The translations under genes and the position numbers were made by a program. DNA of 56,953 nt from Streptomyces himastatinicus ATCC 53653. Its GTDB lineage: Bacteria > Actinomycetota > Actinomycetes > Streptomycetales > Streptomycetaceae. Positions 32,944 to 39,631 of the stretch are shown here, piece after piece (the first letter of the stretch is position 1; the number at the start of each line of letters is the position of its first letter). The DNA lies in assembly GCF_000158915.1 (NCBI RefSeq), contig NZ_GG657754.1:6048018-6104970 (forward strand), in the 5' to 3' direction. Below the pieces are notes generated by a model. It did not search any database. It was not told the origin of the DNA and was given only the letters and a program-made list of their open reading frames with translations.

Positions 32944-33537
32944 TCAGAGGTGGTCGGGGGCGACATCGAAGAGGGGATCGAGCGGATCGCCTTCGCACCC
33001 GACGACGAGGCAGGCAGTAGCGACCGGCCCCCGGGAGAGCTCCACGAGCCGGGCCAAGACCGTGGCCTCGGACGGCAGCCCGGCCGGGTCGAGACCGAGC
33101 GCCTGGGCCGCGCGATCGCGTCGTTGGTCGAGGTCGGGCCAGCTCTCCCGGTACTCGTCGGCGACCGCCTGGAGTTCTTCGGCCGTCCGCCTGCGCGCGT
33201 CCCGCCACCACGGCGCCACGAGGCACAGCCGCACCAAGTCCGGCAGCCCGAGCGCGAGCGGTCCGGCCTCGCCGTCAAGGCTCACGTACACCACCGGGCG
33301 TTCCTCGCCGCCCTCGCCGACGAAGCAGAACGCGTCCCCCGAGCCCGCCCGCGCGAACTGCTCCAGCCGCATTCCGGATGCAAGCCGTATGTCGTCTTCC
33401 TGCACATGGTCGGCCGGGTCCGTCGCGTCAAGGTCCGCGATCGCGGCGAAGAACGCGACGACCTCCTCGTCGGTGCCAAGGAGGGGGAGCAATGCGCCCG
33501 GCACATCAGGTCCGATCGGTGCTTTCGATCCGTTCAT
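32944..33537 (-). CDS. Hypothetical protein, possibly SUKH (SMI1/KNR4)-like
   Basis: 197 aa from the ATG at 33537. GSGDAFCFVGE, ERPVVYVSLDGEAGPLALGL and LPDLVRLCLVAPWW resemble the core of SUKH-superfamily proteins (a G-S-G-D-x-F strand, then V-V-Y-x-x-x-D, then a helix), which frequently act as immunity proteins. The match is weak and from memory. The C-terminal half is an Ala/Arg-rich helical extension. The ATG overlaps the TGA of a degraded upstream reading frame (ATGA), a sign that the two were once translationally coupled. Cytoplasmic; function unknown. Confidence 0.5.
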   Translation of the reverse strand: MNGSKAPIGPDVPGALLPLLGTDEEVVAFFAAIADLDATDPADHVQEDDIRLASGMRLEQFARAGSGDAFCFVGEGGEERPVVYVSLDGEAGPLALGLPDLVRLCLVAPWWRDARRRTAEELQAVADEYRESWPDLDQRRDRAAQALGLDPAGLPSEATVLARLVELSRGPVATACLVVGCEGDPLDPLFDVAPDHL

Positions 33538-33760
33538 CCGGCCACCGTAACCAGGTCCTCTGACACCGCCTGAGGGCAAGGAATGTCCGGCCGCATGCGG
33601 TGCGGGCTGCATGCGAGTCGTGTTCCGATACGAACGATGTTGCGGTAGCGCGCAGTTGCCCACCGAACCATTCCGCTGCCTGCCGCAGCTCGGTCCAGGT
33701 GCCGTGGATGAAGGATGCGGGCTCGACCTGCCAGGGCTTCGGTCCAGCCGGGACGCAAAG
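33534..33760 (-). pseudogene. Degraded gene upstream of the SUKH-like gene
   Basis: On the minus strand one frame reads PKPWQVEPASFIHGTWTELR, QAAEWFGGQL, TSFVSEHDSHAAR and is protein-like. It then loses sense, while another frame supplies the end (CSPHRMRPDIPCPQ, SEDLVTVAG) whose TGA overlaps the next gene's ATG. The two parts are out of frame, with little between them. I read this as a truncated, frameshifted gene that used to be the first member of an operon with the 197-aa protein. No family assigned. Confidence 0.4.
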
Positions 33761-33767
33761 GGGCCGC

Positions 33768-33904
33768 TCAGCTCGTGGCGGCCTTCTTGGTCTGCTGCTC
33801 CAGCGCAGCGCGCAAGAGGATTTCCGCGAGGTGGTTGGCACTGTCGAGCGGGATTCGGCCCAGGGCGACCCCATGGCATCGATATGTTCTTCGGTGATTT
33901 TCAT
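33768..33904 (-). pseudogene. Short frameshifted gene (~45 codons)
   Basis: The ATG at 33904 opens MKITEEHIDAMG. One frame over, the same stretch continues VALGRIPLDSANHLAEILLR, AALEQQTKKAATS and stops at 33768. The total is 137 nt, two more than a multiple of three, so a single-base loss or two-base gain near the GGGG at the junction explains the break. It lies just outside the left end of the mobile segment. Function unknown. Confidence 0.4.
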
Positions 33905-33966
33905 AGATCGCACTCCCGGCCGATGTGGGCTCGGTTCGACCTATGGGCACCTTGGAAGGGTCTCTC

Positions 33967-33989
33967 AGCGTTGTCCCGTAAATGATCTA
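33967..33989 (+). repeat. Left terminal inverted repeat (23 bp)
   Basis: It starts AGCGTTGTCCCG and ends TGATCTA. It is an exact reverse complement of 37456-37478. It lies 31 bp beyond the stop of the transposase remnant, the place expected for the right end of an IS5-type element read on the minus strand. Confidence 0.8.
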
Positions 33990-34020
33990 CGACGTGCTCG
34001 TTGAACTGCCCGCTTCTTCG

Positions 34021-34217
34021 TCACCTGGCGACGGTGAGGTTGTGCAGGCGGGCGAGCGCTGGCCCGAGCTGGCCGATGATTCGGTCGGCCGGGGACTTGG
34101 ACACTCCGAACAGCAGGGCCAGTTGGCGCAGGGTCAGGTTCGTCCGCCAGTAGACGGGCGACCAGCAGCACTCGGTCCTCCAGCGGCAGGCTCCACGGCC
34201 GGCCCTTTCGACGAGGT
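34021..34217 (-). pseudogene. Internally deleted IS5-like transposase remnant
   Basis: Minus-strand pieces read RKGRPWSLPLEDRVLLVA, then, after a frameshift, YWRTNLTLRQLALLFGVSKS and ADRIIGQLGPAL. These are the start of the HTH region in a very common Streptomyces DDE transposase group. They run directly into ARLHNLTVAR and a stop, which resembles the extreme C-terminus (...G-I-A-R-L-H-N-L...) of the same group. About 180 catalytic residues are therefore missing. What remains is a dead, MITE-like derivative. Its 5' edge is fused to the end of the TetR gene. Confidence 0.65.
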
Positions 34218-34799
34218 GGGCTCGGTGTGCGTTTGCGCGGCGGCCTCGAGGATGGCACCGATGTCTTCAGGTCTCATTGCCGACAGGCGCTCGAAGCTGG
34301 GGCTCGTGCGCAGGGCGATGACGCCGATCAAGCAGGAGATCAGGACCTCGGCCCGGCCGATGGGATCGTCGGCTCCCTCGGCCGCGAGTCGGTTGGCGAG
34401 CGGAGAAATCAGGCGGGTGCGTGCTTCGTCTGCCGCGGTGGTACGCGCTTCGGCCACGTCGCTCCGGGAGAGGAGGGCCTGGACGACAGGGCCCGGCGCG
34501 CCTCTACGGTCGGCCCGGTGCAGCGCCTCCACGGTGAAGGCCCCCAGGTCGAGCGTCTCGGGCGACACGTTCACGTTCCGGCTGTCCTCGTCCACCGCCG
34601 CCCGGTACAAGGCAGCCTTGCTGCCGAAATACCGCGCGATCAGGGCGGCGTCGACGCTGGCATGCTCTCCTATGTCCCGAACGGTCACAGCATCATATCC
34701 GTGGCGGGCGAACAGGTCGCGGGCAGCGCCGAGCAGCGCGGCCCGCGTGGCATCCGCATCACGTTGCCTGCCGCGCGTACGTTCCGTCTTCGAGCCCAT
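34134..34799 (-). CDS. TetR-family regulator with an IS-derived C-terminus
   Basis: 221 aa from the ATG at 34799 (GAGAGGACGACTC upstream). The HTH is clear (DAVTVRDIGEHASVDAALIA then RYFGSKAALYRAAVD). The helical domain is normal to about residue 193 (ERLSAMRPEDIGAILEAAAQ). The last ~28 residues (SSKGPAVEPAAGGPSAAGRP...) are the transposase remnant read in another frame, so the native stop codon was replaced by the insertion. The protein may still fold. It lies in the same orientation as the XRE gene upstream, 108 bp away, and inside the inverted-repeat-bounded segment. Confidence 0.75.
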   Translation of the reverse strand: MGSKTERTRGRQRDADATRAALLGAARDLFARHGYDAVTVRDIGEHASVDAALIARYFGSKAALYRAAVDEDSRNVNVSPETLDLGAFTVEALHRADRRGAPGPVVQALLSRSDVAEARTTAADEARTRLISPLANRLAAEGADDPIGRAEVLISCLIGVIALRTSPSFERLSAMRPEDIGAILEAAAQTHTEPTSSKGPAVEPAAGGPSAAGRPSTGGRT

Positions 34800-34907
34800 G
34801 AGTCGTCCTCTCCGGCTCAGGTCCGTCATCGGCCGGAGCCGCGGCGGACGGTACCCCACCCGGCGCGGCGGCCATCCACCGAACCGAAAACCTCAGTAGC
34901 ACCGCCG

Positions 34908-35786
34908 CTATCCCGCCATGGGGTACATCGCCCCACGCCGCCCCTCCGGCGACGCCAGCCATTCCAGCTTGCCCGCGGTGTCCGCCTCGTTCAGCGGCGT
35001 GTGCAGCACGATCGACAGATCCGGTCGCGCCGGCAGCCTCATCACGCTGGACTCGAAACACAGCAACCCCAGCAGCGGGTGGTCCATCTCTTTGCGGATC
35101 TGCCCGGCCTCCTCGATGTCCCGCCGCTCCCACAGCTCGGTGAACTCCGCGCTCGCCGACTTCAGTTCGGCCGCCACCGCCTGGAACCCGTCGTCGTCCG
35201 GGCTGGCCAAACAGGCGGCCCGGAACTGCGCGACGACCGTGCGCGCGTTCTGCTCCCAACTCCTTGAGCGGGAGCGGTACATCGGGTCGGTGAAGAAGTC
35301 GACGAGGCAGTTCTGCGTGATGCCGGGACGCATCCCGAGGACCGTCGCGGCCGCGTCGTTGTGCAGCACGGTGTTGTAGTACAGGTCCATGATGTGCGCC
35401 GGATACGGCATCCACGCGTCGATCAGCCGCTGCAACCCCTCGCAGATGTCCCGCTGCCTGTCCGGCTCGATCTCGGGCACGGGCGGGTTCATCCCGGCGA
35501 GGACGTAGAGATGGCGGCGCTCGGCGTTGCTCAGCCGCAGGACGCGGGCGACGGAGTCGAGGACCTGCGGGGAGACCGAGATGTTCCGGCCCTGTTCCAG
35601 CCACTGGTACCAGGAGGCGCCGACACCGGCGAGCACGGCGACCTCCTCGCGGCGCAGCCCCGGGGTGCGGCGGCGGGCGCCACCGTCCGGAAGTCCGGCG
35701 TCGGCCGGGGTGACCCGGGCCCTCCGGCTCATCAGGAACGCGCGCAGCTCGCTACGCCGCCGGGCCTTGGGCGCGTCCCCGGACAT
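34908..35786 (-). CDS. XRE-family regulator with MmyB-like ligand domain
   Basis: 292 aa, ATG with GAGGAGG upstream. The N-terminal HTH has the typical RRTPGLRREEVAVLAGVGAS, WYQWLEQGRNISVSPQVLDS signature. The C-terminal MmyB-type domain follows (YYNTVLHNDAAATVLGM, NCLVDFFTDPMYRSR, AEFTELWERRDI), which binds fatty-acid-like ligands in the one studied case. The gene is divergent from an MFS exporter, with a 19-bp perfect palindrome between. Regulators of this type beside a transporter or oxidoreductase are very common in Streptomyces. It probably controls the exporter. Confidence 0.9.
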   Translation of the reverse strand: MSGDAPKARRRSELRAFLMSRRARVTPADAGLPDGGARRRTPGLRREEVAVLAGVGASWYQWLEQGRNISVSPQVLDSVARVLRLSNAERRHLYVLAGMNPPVPEIEPDRQRDICEGLQRLIDAWMPYPAHIMDLYYNTVLHNDAAATVLGMRPGITQNCLVDFFTDPMYRSRSRSWEQNARTVVAQFRAACLASPDDDGFQAVAAELKSASAEFTELWERRDIEEAGQIRKEMDHPLLGLLCFESSVMRLPARPDLSIVLHTPLNEADTAGKLEWLASPEGRRGAMYPMAG

Positions 35787-35805
35787 GATCCGGTCCTCCT
35801 CGTGT

Positions 35806-35824
35806 CTGGTGGTGCTACCACCAG
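35806..35824. promoter_or_regulatory. Perfect 19-bp palindrome, probable XRE/MmyB operator
   Basis: Arms CTGGTGGT and ACCACCAG flank GCT, 20 bp upstream of the XRE start codon and 51 bp upstream of the MFS start. Position and perfection suggest an operator shared by the divergent genes. Confidence 0.7.
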
Positions 35825-35874
35825 GAGAACCTGCCGCTCCCCACGGCTATTCCGATGGCCACAGGCTCTTGCCC

Positions 35875-37326
35875 ATGGCGATCGATACCAATCCCGCACC
35901 TTCACCGCTCGACACCCCACGGCTGTCGACGCGCGACAGACTCGTGCTGTTCGTCCTGTGCGCCGCCCAGTTCATGGTGGCCCTCGACTTCTCCGTGCTG
36001 AACGTGGCGCTGCCCGTCCTCGGCGCCGACCTCGGCATGAGCCAGTGGGCGTTGCAGTGGGCGGTCACCGCGTTCGCGCTGCCGTCCGGCGGCTTCCTGC
36101 TCCTCTTCGGCCGCATCGGCGACCTGTACGGCCGCCGACGGCTGTTCCTGACCGGACTCGCCCTGTTCGGGGCGGCCTCGCTGCTGGCGACCTTCGCCTG
36201 GGACCCGGCGTCGTTCCTCACCGGGCGGGCCCTGCAAGGGGTCGGCGCGGCGGCCATCGTCCCGACCGGGATGTCCCTGCTCACCACGACGTTCGCGGAG
36301 GGACCGGCCCGCGACCGCGCTCTCGGTATCTCGGGCACGCTGCTCTCGCTCGGTTTCACCGTCGGCATGGTGGCCGGCGGTGTCCTGACCGACGTGCTGG
36401 GCTGGCGCTCCACCATGGGCGTGCTCGCCCTCTTCGCGCTGATCGTTCTCCCCCTGGCTCCGGGTCTGCTGCCGGAGTCCCGCACCCCTGAGCGCCCGCG
36501 CCTGGACGTGCCCGGCGCGGTCACCGTCACCGGCGGTCTGCTGTCGGTGATCTACGCCCTGTCGACGGCCGCCGACCGCGGTTTCGGGCACGTCGACGTC
36601 ATCGCGACCTTGGCCGCGGGCCTGGCGCTGCTCATCGTGTTCGTGCTCGTCGAGTCCCGCACCGAGGCGCCGCTGGTCTCCCTGCCGATGCTGCGCCGCC
36701 GCACCGTGGCATGGGGCAACGTGGGCGGTCTGGTCACCTTCTCGATGATGTCGACGCTGGTGTTCGTGCTGACCCTGTACTTCGAGGAGACCCTGGGCCT
36801 GTCCGCCTTCCGGACCGGGCTGGTCTTCGGCGTGGCAGGCGTGCTGTCGGCGGTCGCCGGGGCCTACGCCCCCAAGGTCATCGGCCGCTTCGGCGCCCGC
36901 CGCACGCTCGTCGGCTCGCTCGCCGGGCAGGGTGTGCTGACCGGGGCGCTGCTGGGGCTGGGCACCCACGTCTGGTCGGTGTGGCTCGCCACGGCCGCCA
37001 TCTCCCTGGCGTGCGTGTGCCACCTCGGTGTGATCGTCTCCTACGGCCTGACGGTCACGTCCGGTGTACCGGACGCGGAGCAGGGCCTGGCGACCGGTCT
37101 GGTCACTTCCACCCAGCAGGTCGGCATCACCATCGGCATCCCGCTCCTGGGCGTCCTTGCCACCACCACGTCGGACCTGCTGACGGGCCTCCACACGGTC
37201 CTCGCGGTGGAAACGACGGTCGTACTGGCGGCGGCCGTACTTGTCGCCCTCGGCCTCCGGGGCCGTAGGACGAACGCGAAGGCGGTCCCAGAAGCGGCCG
37301 AGGTGGAGGCACTCGACGCGCGGTAG
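35875..37326 (+). CDS. MFS drug exporter (EmrB/QacA-like DHA family)
   Basis: 483 aa from the ATG at 35875, about 14 TM segments. Motif A is GRIGDLYGRRRLF, and motif C, typical of drug:H+ antiporters, is GFTVGMVAGGVL. The D1-type motif LDFSVLNVALPVLGADL near residue 38 is characteristic of the 14-TM DHA2 group. The protein likely exports a toxic or signalling small molecule. No ribosome-binding site is visible at the start. The gene is cargo of the inverted-repeat-bounded segment and is divergent from the XRE/MmyB regulator, its likely controller. Confidence 0.88.
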   Translation: MAIDTNPAPSPLDTPRLSTRDRLVLFVLCAAQFMVALDFSVLNVALPVLGADLGMSQWALQWAVTAFALPSGGFLLLFGRIGDLYGRRRLFLTGLALFGAASLLATFAWDPASFLTGRALQGVGAAAIVPTGMSLLTTTFAEGPARDRALGISGTLLSLGFTVGMVAGGVLTDVLGWRSTMGVLALFALIVLPLAPGLLPESRTPERPRLDVPGAVTVTGGLLSVIYALSTAADRGFGHVDVIATLAAGLALLIVFVLVESRTEAPLVSLPMLRRRTVAWGNVGGLVTFSMMSTLVFVLTLYFEETLGLSAFRTGLVFGVAGVLSAVAGAYAPKVIGRFGARRTLVGSLAGQGVLTGALLGLGTHVWSVWLATAAISLACVCHLGVIVSYGLTVTSGVPDAEQGLATGLVTSTQQVGITIGIPLLGVLATTTSDLLTGLHTVLAVETTVVLAAAVLVALGLRGRRTNAKAVPEAAEVEALDAR

Positions 37327-37667
37327 GCCGGCCACGACCAGGTCGTCCGAGTCCTCGATCAGCTCAAGCTGTGAGGGCGTCAATACCCTTGCGGTGCTAT
37401 CTGTCCTCGCGCTCGCCGGTTGAGCGGGAAACAACGCTGGTCGACCAGCATGCTTTAGATCATTTACGGGACAACGCTTAGCTGGTTTCCTGTTCGCGCA
37501 AGAAAAGGGCCGTGGACGCAAAGCCTTCGAACTTGTTGACGTACTGGGAAACGTTTCTCGGGTCAAGGTACTCAGCCGCGAGGCGCTGGCGCCCGAGTCC
37601 GGCTGCTGAGCGGATCCCCGGGCCGAGCCGTAGGCTGAGACGCGCGCCTGAGGGACAGGAGGCTGAC
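37327..37667. other. Intergenic region with the right IS end and a possible gene fragment
   Basis: This 341-bp gap holds the right inverted repeat (37456-37478). Beyond it, a minus-strand frame reads QRLAAEYLDPRNVSQYVNKF, EGFASTALFLREQETS and stops at a TAA (37478-37480) made partly by the repeat. It may be the truncated end of a gene hit by the insertion, but I cannot name it. A GAAACGTTTC palindrome (37548-37557) looks like a LacI-family half-operator but lies inside that frame. Nothing else can be supported. Confidence 0.35.
37456..37478 (-). repeat. Right terminal inverted repeat (23 bp)
   Basis: Exact reverse complement of 33967-33989; on the plus strand it begins TAGATCATTTACGG and ends ACAACGCT. 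It marks the right boundary of the TetR/XRE/MFS segment. Confidence 0.8.
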
Positions 37668-38336
37668 GTGGCCGGGACGACGCTGACCGAGGTGATGGCC
37701 GAGCTGGCCGGGCTCGAGGATCCGAAGATCCGCGCGGTGAACGAGAGACACGGCGACGATCACGGCGTGAACCTCAGCAAGCTGCGCGCGCTCGCGAAGC
37801 GGCTGAAGACGCAGCAGGAGCTCGCGCGTCAGCTCTGGGCGACGGACGACACCGCGGCGCGGCTGCTGGCGCTGCTGATCTGCCGCCCGAAGGCGTTCGA
37901 GCGGGACGAGCTGGACGTCATGCTGCGCGAGGCGCGCACGCCCAAGGTGCACGACTGGCTCGTGAATTACGTGGTGAAGAAGAACCCGTATGCGGAAGAG
38001 CTGCGCTCGGCCTGGTCAGAAGATCCGGATCCGGTGGTCGCCAGCGCGGGCTGGGCGCTCACCACCGAACGCGTGGCGAAGAAGCCGGACGGCCTCGACC
38101 TCACGGGGCTGCTCGATGTCATCGAGGCGGAGATGAAGGACGCTCCGCCGCGCTTGCAGTGGGCGATGAACCACTGCCTGGCGCAGATCGGGATCGAGCA
38201 CGCCCAGCACCGCACCCGTGCGATCGGCATCGGTGAGCGCCTGGAGGTGCTCAAGGACTATCCGACGTCCCCGGGCTGCACCTCCCCGTTCGCGCCCGTC
38301 TGGATCACGGAGATGGTGCGTCGGCAGCAGGGGTGA
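37668..38336 (+). CDS. DNA alkylation repair protein, AlkD-like HEAT-repeat family
   Basis: 222 aa from a GTG with AGGAGG five bases upstream. It is all alpha-helical with HEAT-like repeats. LRALAKRLKTQQELARQLWA, TPKVHDWLVNYVVKKNPYAE and DPVVASAGWALTTERVAKKP match the AlkD/COG4912 family (PF08713), whose members excise bulky or cationic alkylated bases without base flipping. The C-terminus ends YPTSPGCTSPFAPVWITEMV, with the Cys/Pro segment common in actinobacterial members. Cytoplasmic. Its last 32 bp overlap the convergent MOSC gene. Confidence 0.82.
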   Translation: MAGTTLTEVMAELAGLEDPKIRAVNERHGDDHGVNLSKLRALAKRLKTQQELARQLWATDDTAARLLALLICRPKAFERDELDVMLREARTPKVHDWLVNYVVKKNPYAEELRSAWSEDPDPVVASAGWALTTERVAKKPDGLDLTGLLDVIEAEMKDAPPRLQWAMNHCLAQIGIEHAQHRTRAIGIGERLEVLKDYPTSPGCTSPFAPVWITEMVRRQQG

Positions 38337-38979
38337 CAGCGCGCTTGCGCACCAGGGCCGTGATCTCCTCCGGCAGCGCGTCCGCGGCCAGCAGCCGGGG
38401 GAGGAGGGCGGCTTCGCGGGTCAGGGCGCGGAAGGCGAGGGCTATGGTCACGTCGTGGTCGGGGCGGTGGGCGATCTCGACCGGGTCGCCGGCGCGCAGG
38501 GCACCGGGGGAGATGACGCGCAGATAGGCGCCGGGGAGCGCGGCCTCGGTGAAGCGCTTGATCCAGCCGTCGCGCTCCAGCCAGCCCTGGAAGGTCGCGC
38601 ACGGGATCCGGGGGCAGGACACCTCCAGGACCACATCGGGTCCGATGTGCCAGCGCTCGCCGATCAGGGCGGCGTTGACGTCCAGGCCGATGGTGGTGAG
38701 GTTCTCGCCGAAGACGCCGTTCTTCAGGGGAGTGCGAAGCTCGGTCTCCCAGCCGTCGAGGTCCTCGCGGGCGTAGGCGTAGACGGCCTGGTCGGGGCCG
38801 CCGTGGTGCTTGACGTCGTACGCCCGGTCGCCGTCGAGACCGACCGCGCCGGTGCCCTTGGGGCCGGGGGCGGTGACGGTGACCGGGCCGTCGACGGGGC
38901 GTTTGTCGATGCCCGTCGTGCTGAGGCCCTTCCACGGGTTGGGCCGGGGCTTGCCGACGTTCACGGAGAGCAGCTGCAT
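38305..38979 (-). CDS. MOSC-domain protein (YiiM-like)
   Basis: 224 aa from the ATG at 38979. The MOSC core shows VDGPVTVTAPGPKGTGAVGL, DGDRAYDVKHHGGPDQAVYA and VFGENLTTIGLD. The key Cys is in VLEVSCPRIPCATF. MOSC proteins carry or bind molybdenum cofactor, and YiiM-type members reduce N-hydroxylated bases such as 6-hydroxyaminopurine. Its convergent overlap with an alkylation-repair gene places two nucleic-acid-protecting functions side by side, though they are not co-transcribed. The C-terminal ~40 residues are an Arg/Ala-rich helical tail. Confidence 0.85.
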   Translation of the reverse strand: MQLLSVNVGKPRPNPWKGLSTTGIDKRPVDGPVTVTAPGPKGTGAVGLDGDRAYDVKHHGGPDQAVYAYAREDLDGWETELRTPLKNGVFGENLTTIGLDVNAALIGERWHIGPDVVLEVSCPRIPCATFQGWLERDGWIKRFTEAALPGAYLRVISPGALRAGDPVEIAHRPDHDVTIALAFRALTREAALLPRLLAADALPEEITALVRKRAVTPAADAPSP

Positions 38980-39113
38980 AGCGGCGACGGTACGTCCCGC
39001 CGCCCGCCGGGGCGACACGTTTTCAGCGCACCCGGGCCATGCGGATCCGGTACGGCGTCTCGTCGCAGCCCCGATCACGCGGCGGGTGTGACACCGTGGT
39101 GCGGCCAAGGGGC

Positions 39114-39149
39114 GTGCCGAACCGCCGCCCGCTCGGCGGCGCTCGGCAC
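39114..39149 (-). terminator. Hairpin terminator of the small secreted protein gene
   Basis: Nested arms GTGCCGA/TCGGCAC and CCGCCG/CGGCGG around a short loop lie six bases downstream (minus strand) of the stop at 39155. The rest of the 38980-39154 gap shows nothing else. Confidence 0.65.
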
Positions 39150-39154
39150 GTGGG

Positions 39155-39535
39155 TCAGGCGCGGAACTGGAACTTGTCGACGTCCCAGTGCTGGTTGCCC
39201 CGCTCAAGGAAGACCAGGGCGTTCAGCCGGCCTTCGTCGAAGTTGTAGTCGCAGGTCTTGGACTTGCCCTTGCCACCCACCTTGCACACGTTGACACCGT
39301 CTGCGGCGGGTCCGAAGACGCTGATGGCGAAGGTGCGGCCGTCCGCCTTGAGGTCCTTGACCTTGATCGTGTCGGTGGCCGCGTTGTACGTCACGGAGCC
39401 CTGGGAGTACGTCTCGCTCACGTTGGTGGCGTGCATGTCGGCCGCACTCGTGCCCGCGCCGACCGTGAGGACGAGACCGAGGGAAGCGGCGGCGACGGGG
39501 GCGGCGATCAGTGCCCGGCGAAGGGACTTGCGCAT
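39155..39535 (-). CDS. Small secreted protein of unknown function
   Basis: 126 aa. Residues 1-32 form a Sec signal peptide (MRKSLRRALIAAPVAAASLG, then a hydrophobic run and cleavage around TSA-AD). The mature part has two Cys (VNVCKVGG and KTCDYNFD) that probably form one disulfide, and beta-strand-like alternation (SVTYNAATDTIKVKDLKADG, TFAISVFGPA). It resembles short Streptomyces exoproteins with an immunoglobulin-like or jelly-roll core, but I do not recognise a named family. It is likely exported and is monocistronic, with its own terminator. Confidence 0.7.
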   Translation of the reverse strand: MRKSLRRALIAAPVAAASLGLVLTVGAGTSAADMHATNVSETYSQGSVTYNAATDTIKVKDLKADGRTFAISVFGPAADGVNVCKVGGKGKSKTCDYNFDEGRLNALVFLERGNQHWDVDKFQFRA

Positions 39536-39631
39536 ATGCGGTGCTCTCTCTGTTGAACCTCAACTGGCTTGATCATTCATGTGATCGTGACGACCAAGGT
39601 TGACATTTGGTTCCGGCTCGGCGCGTCCGGA

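Larger units (their letters stand above)
33967..37478. mobile_element. Putative non-autonomous transposon-like segment carrying TetR, XRE and MFS genes
   Basis: The ends are a perfect 23-bp inverted repeat (33967-33989 and 37456-37478; outer bases AGCGTTGTCC, inner bases TGATCTA). Inside the left end is a transposase of the IS5-like DDE type with a large internal deletion. The rest is cargo: a TetR regulator, an XRE/MmyB regulator and an MFS exporter. No target-site duplication is convincing (CTC on the left, TAG on the right). So this is either an old passenger-carrying element or two relic IS ends in opposite orientation around a resident gene group. Confidence 0.45.

Noticed and set aside
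37548..37557. GAAACGTTTC as a LacI-type operator
   Set aside because: No LacI-family gene or sugar gene is near, and it lies in a possible coding fragment.
35902..37566. Long minus-strand frame opposite the MFS gene
   Set aside because: Low-complexity Q/E/D/R/H composition mirrors the exporter's codons; no ribosome-binding site or domain.
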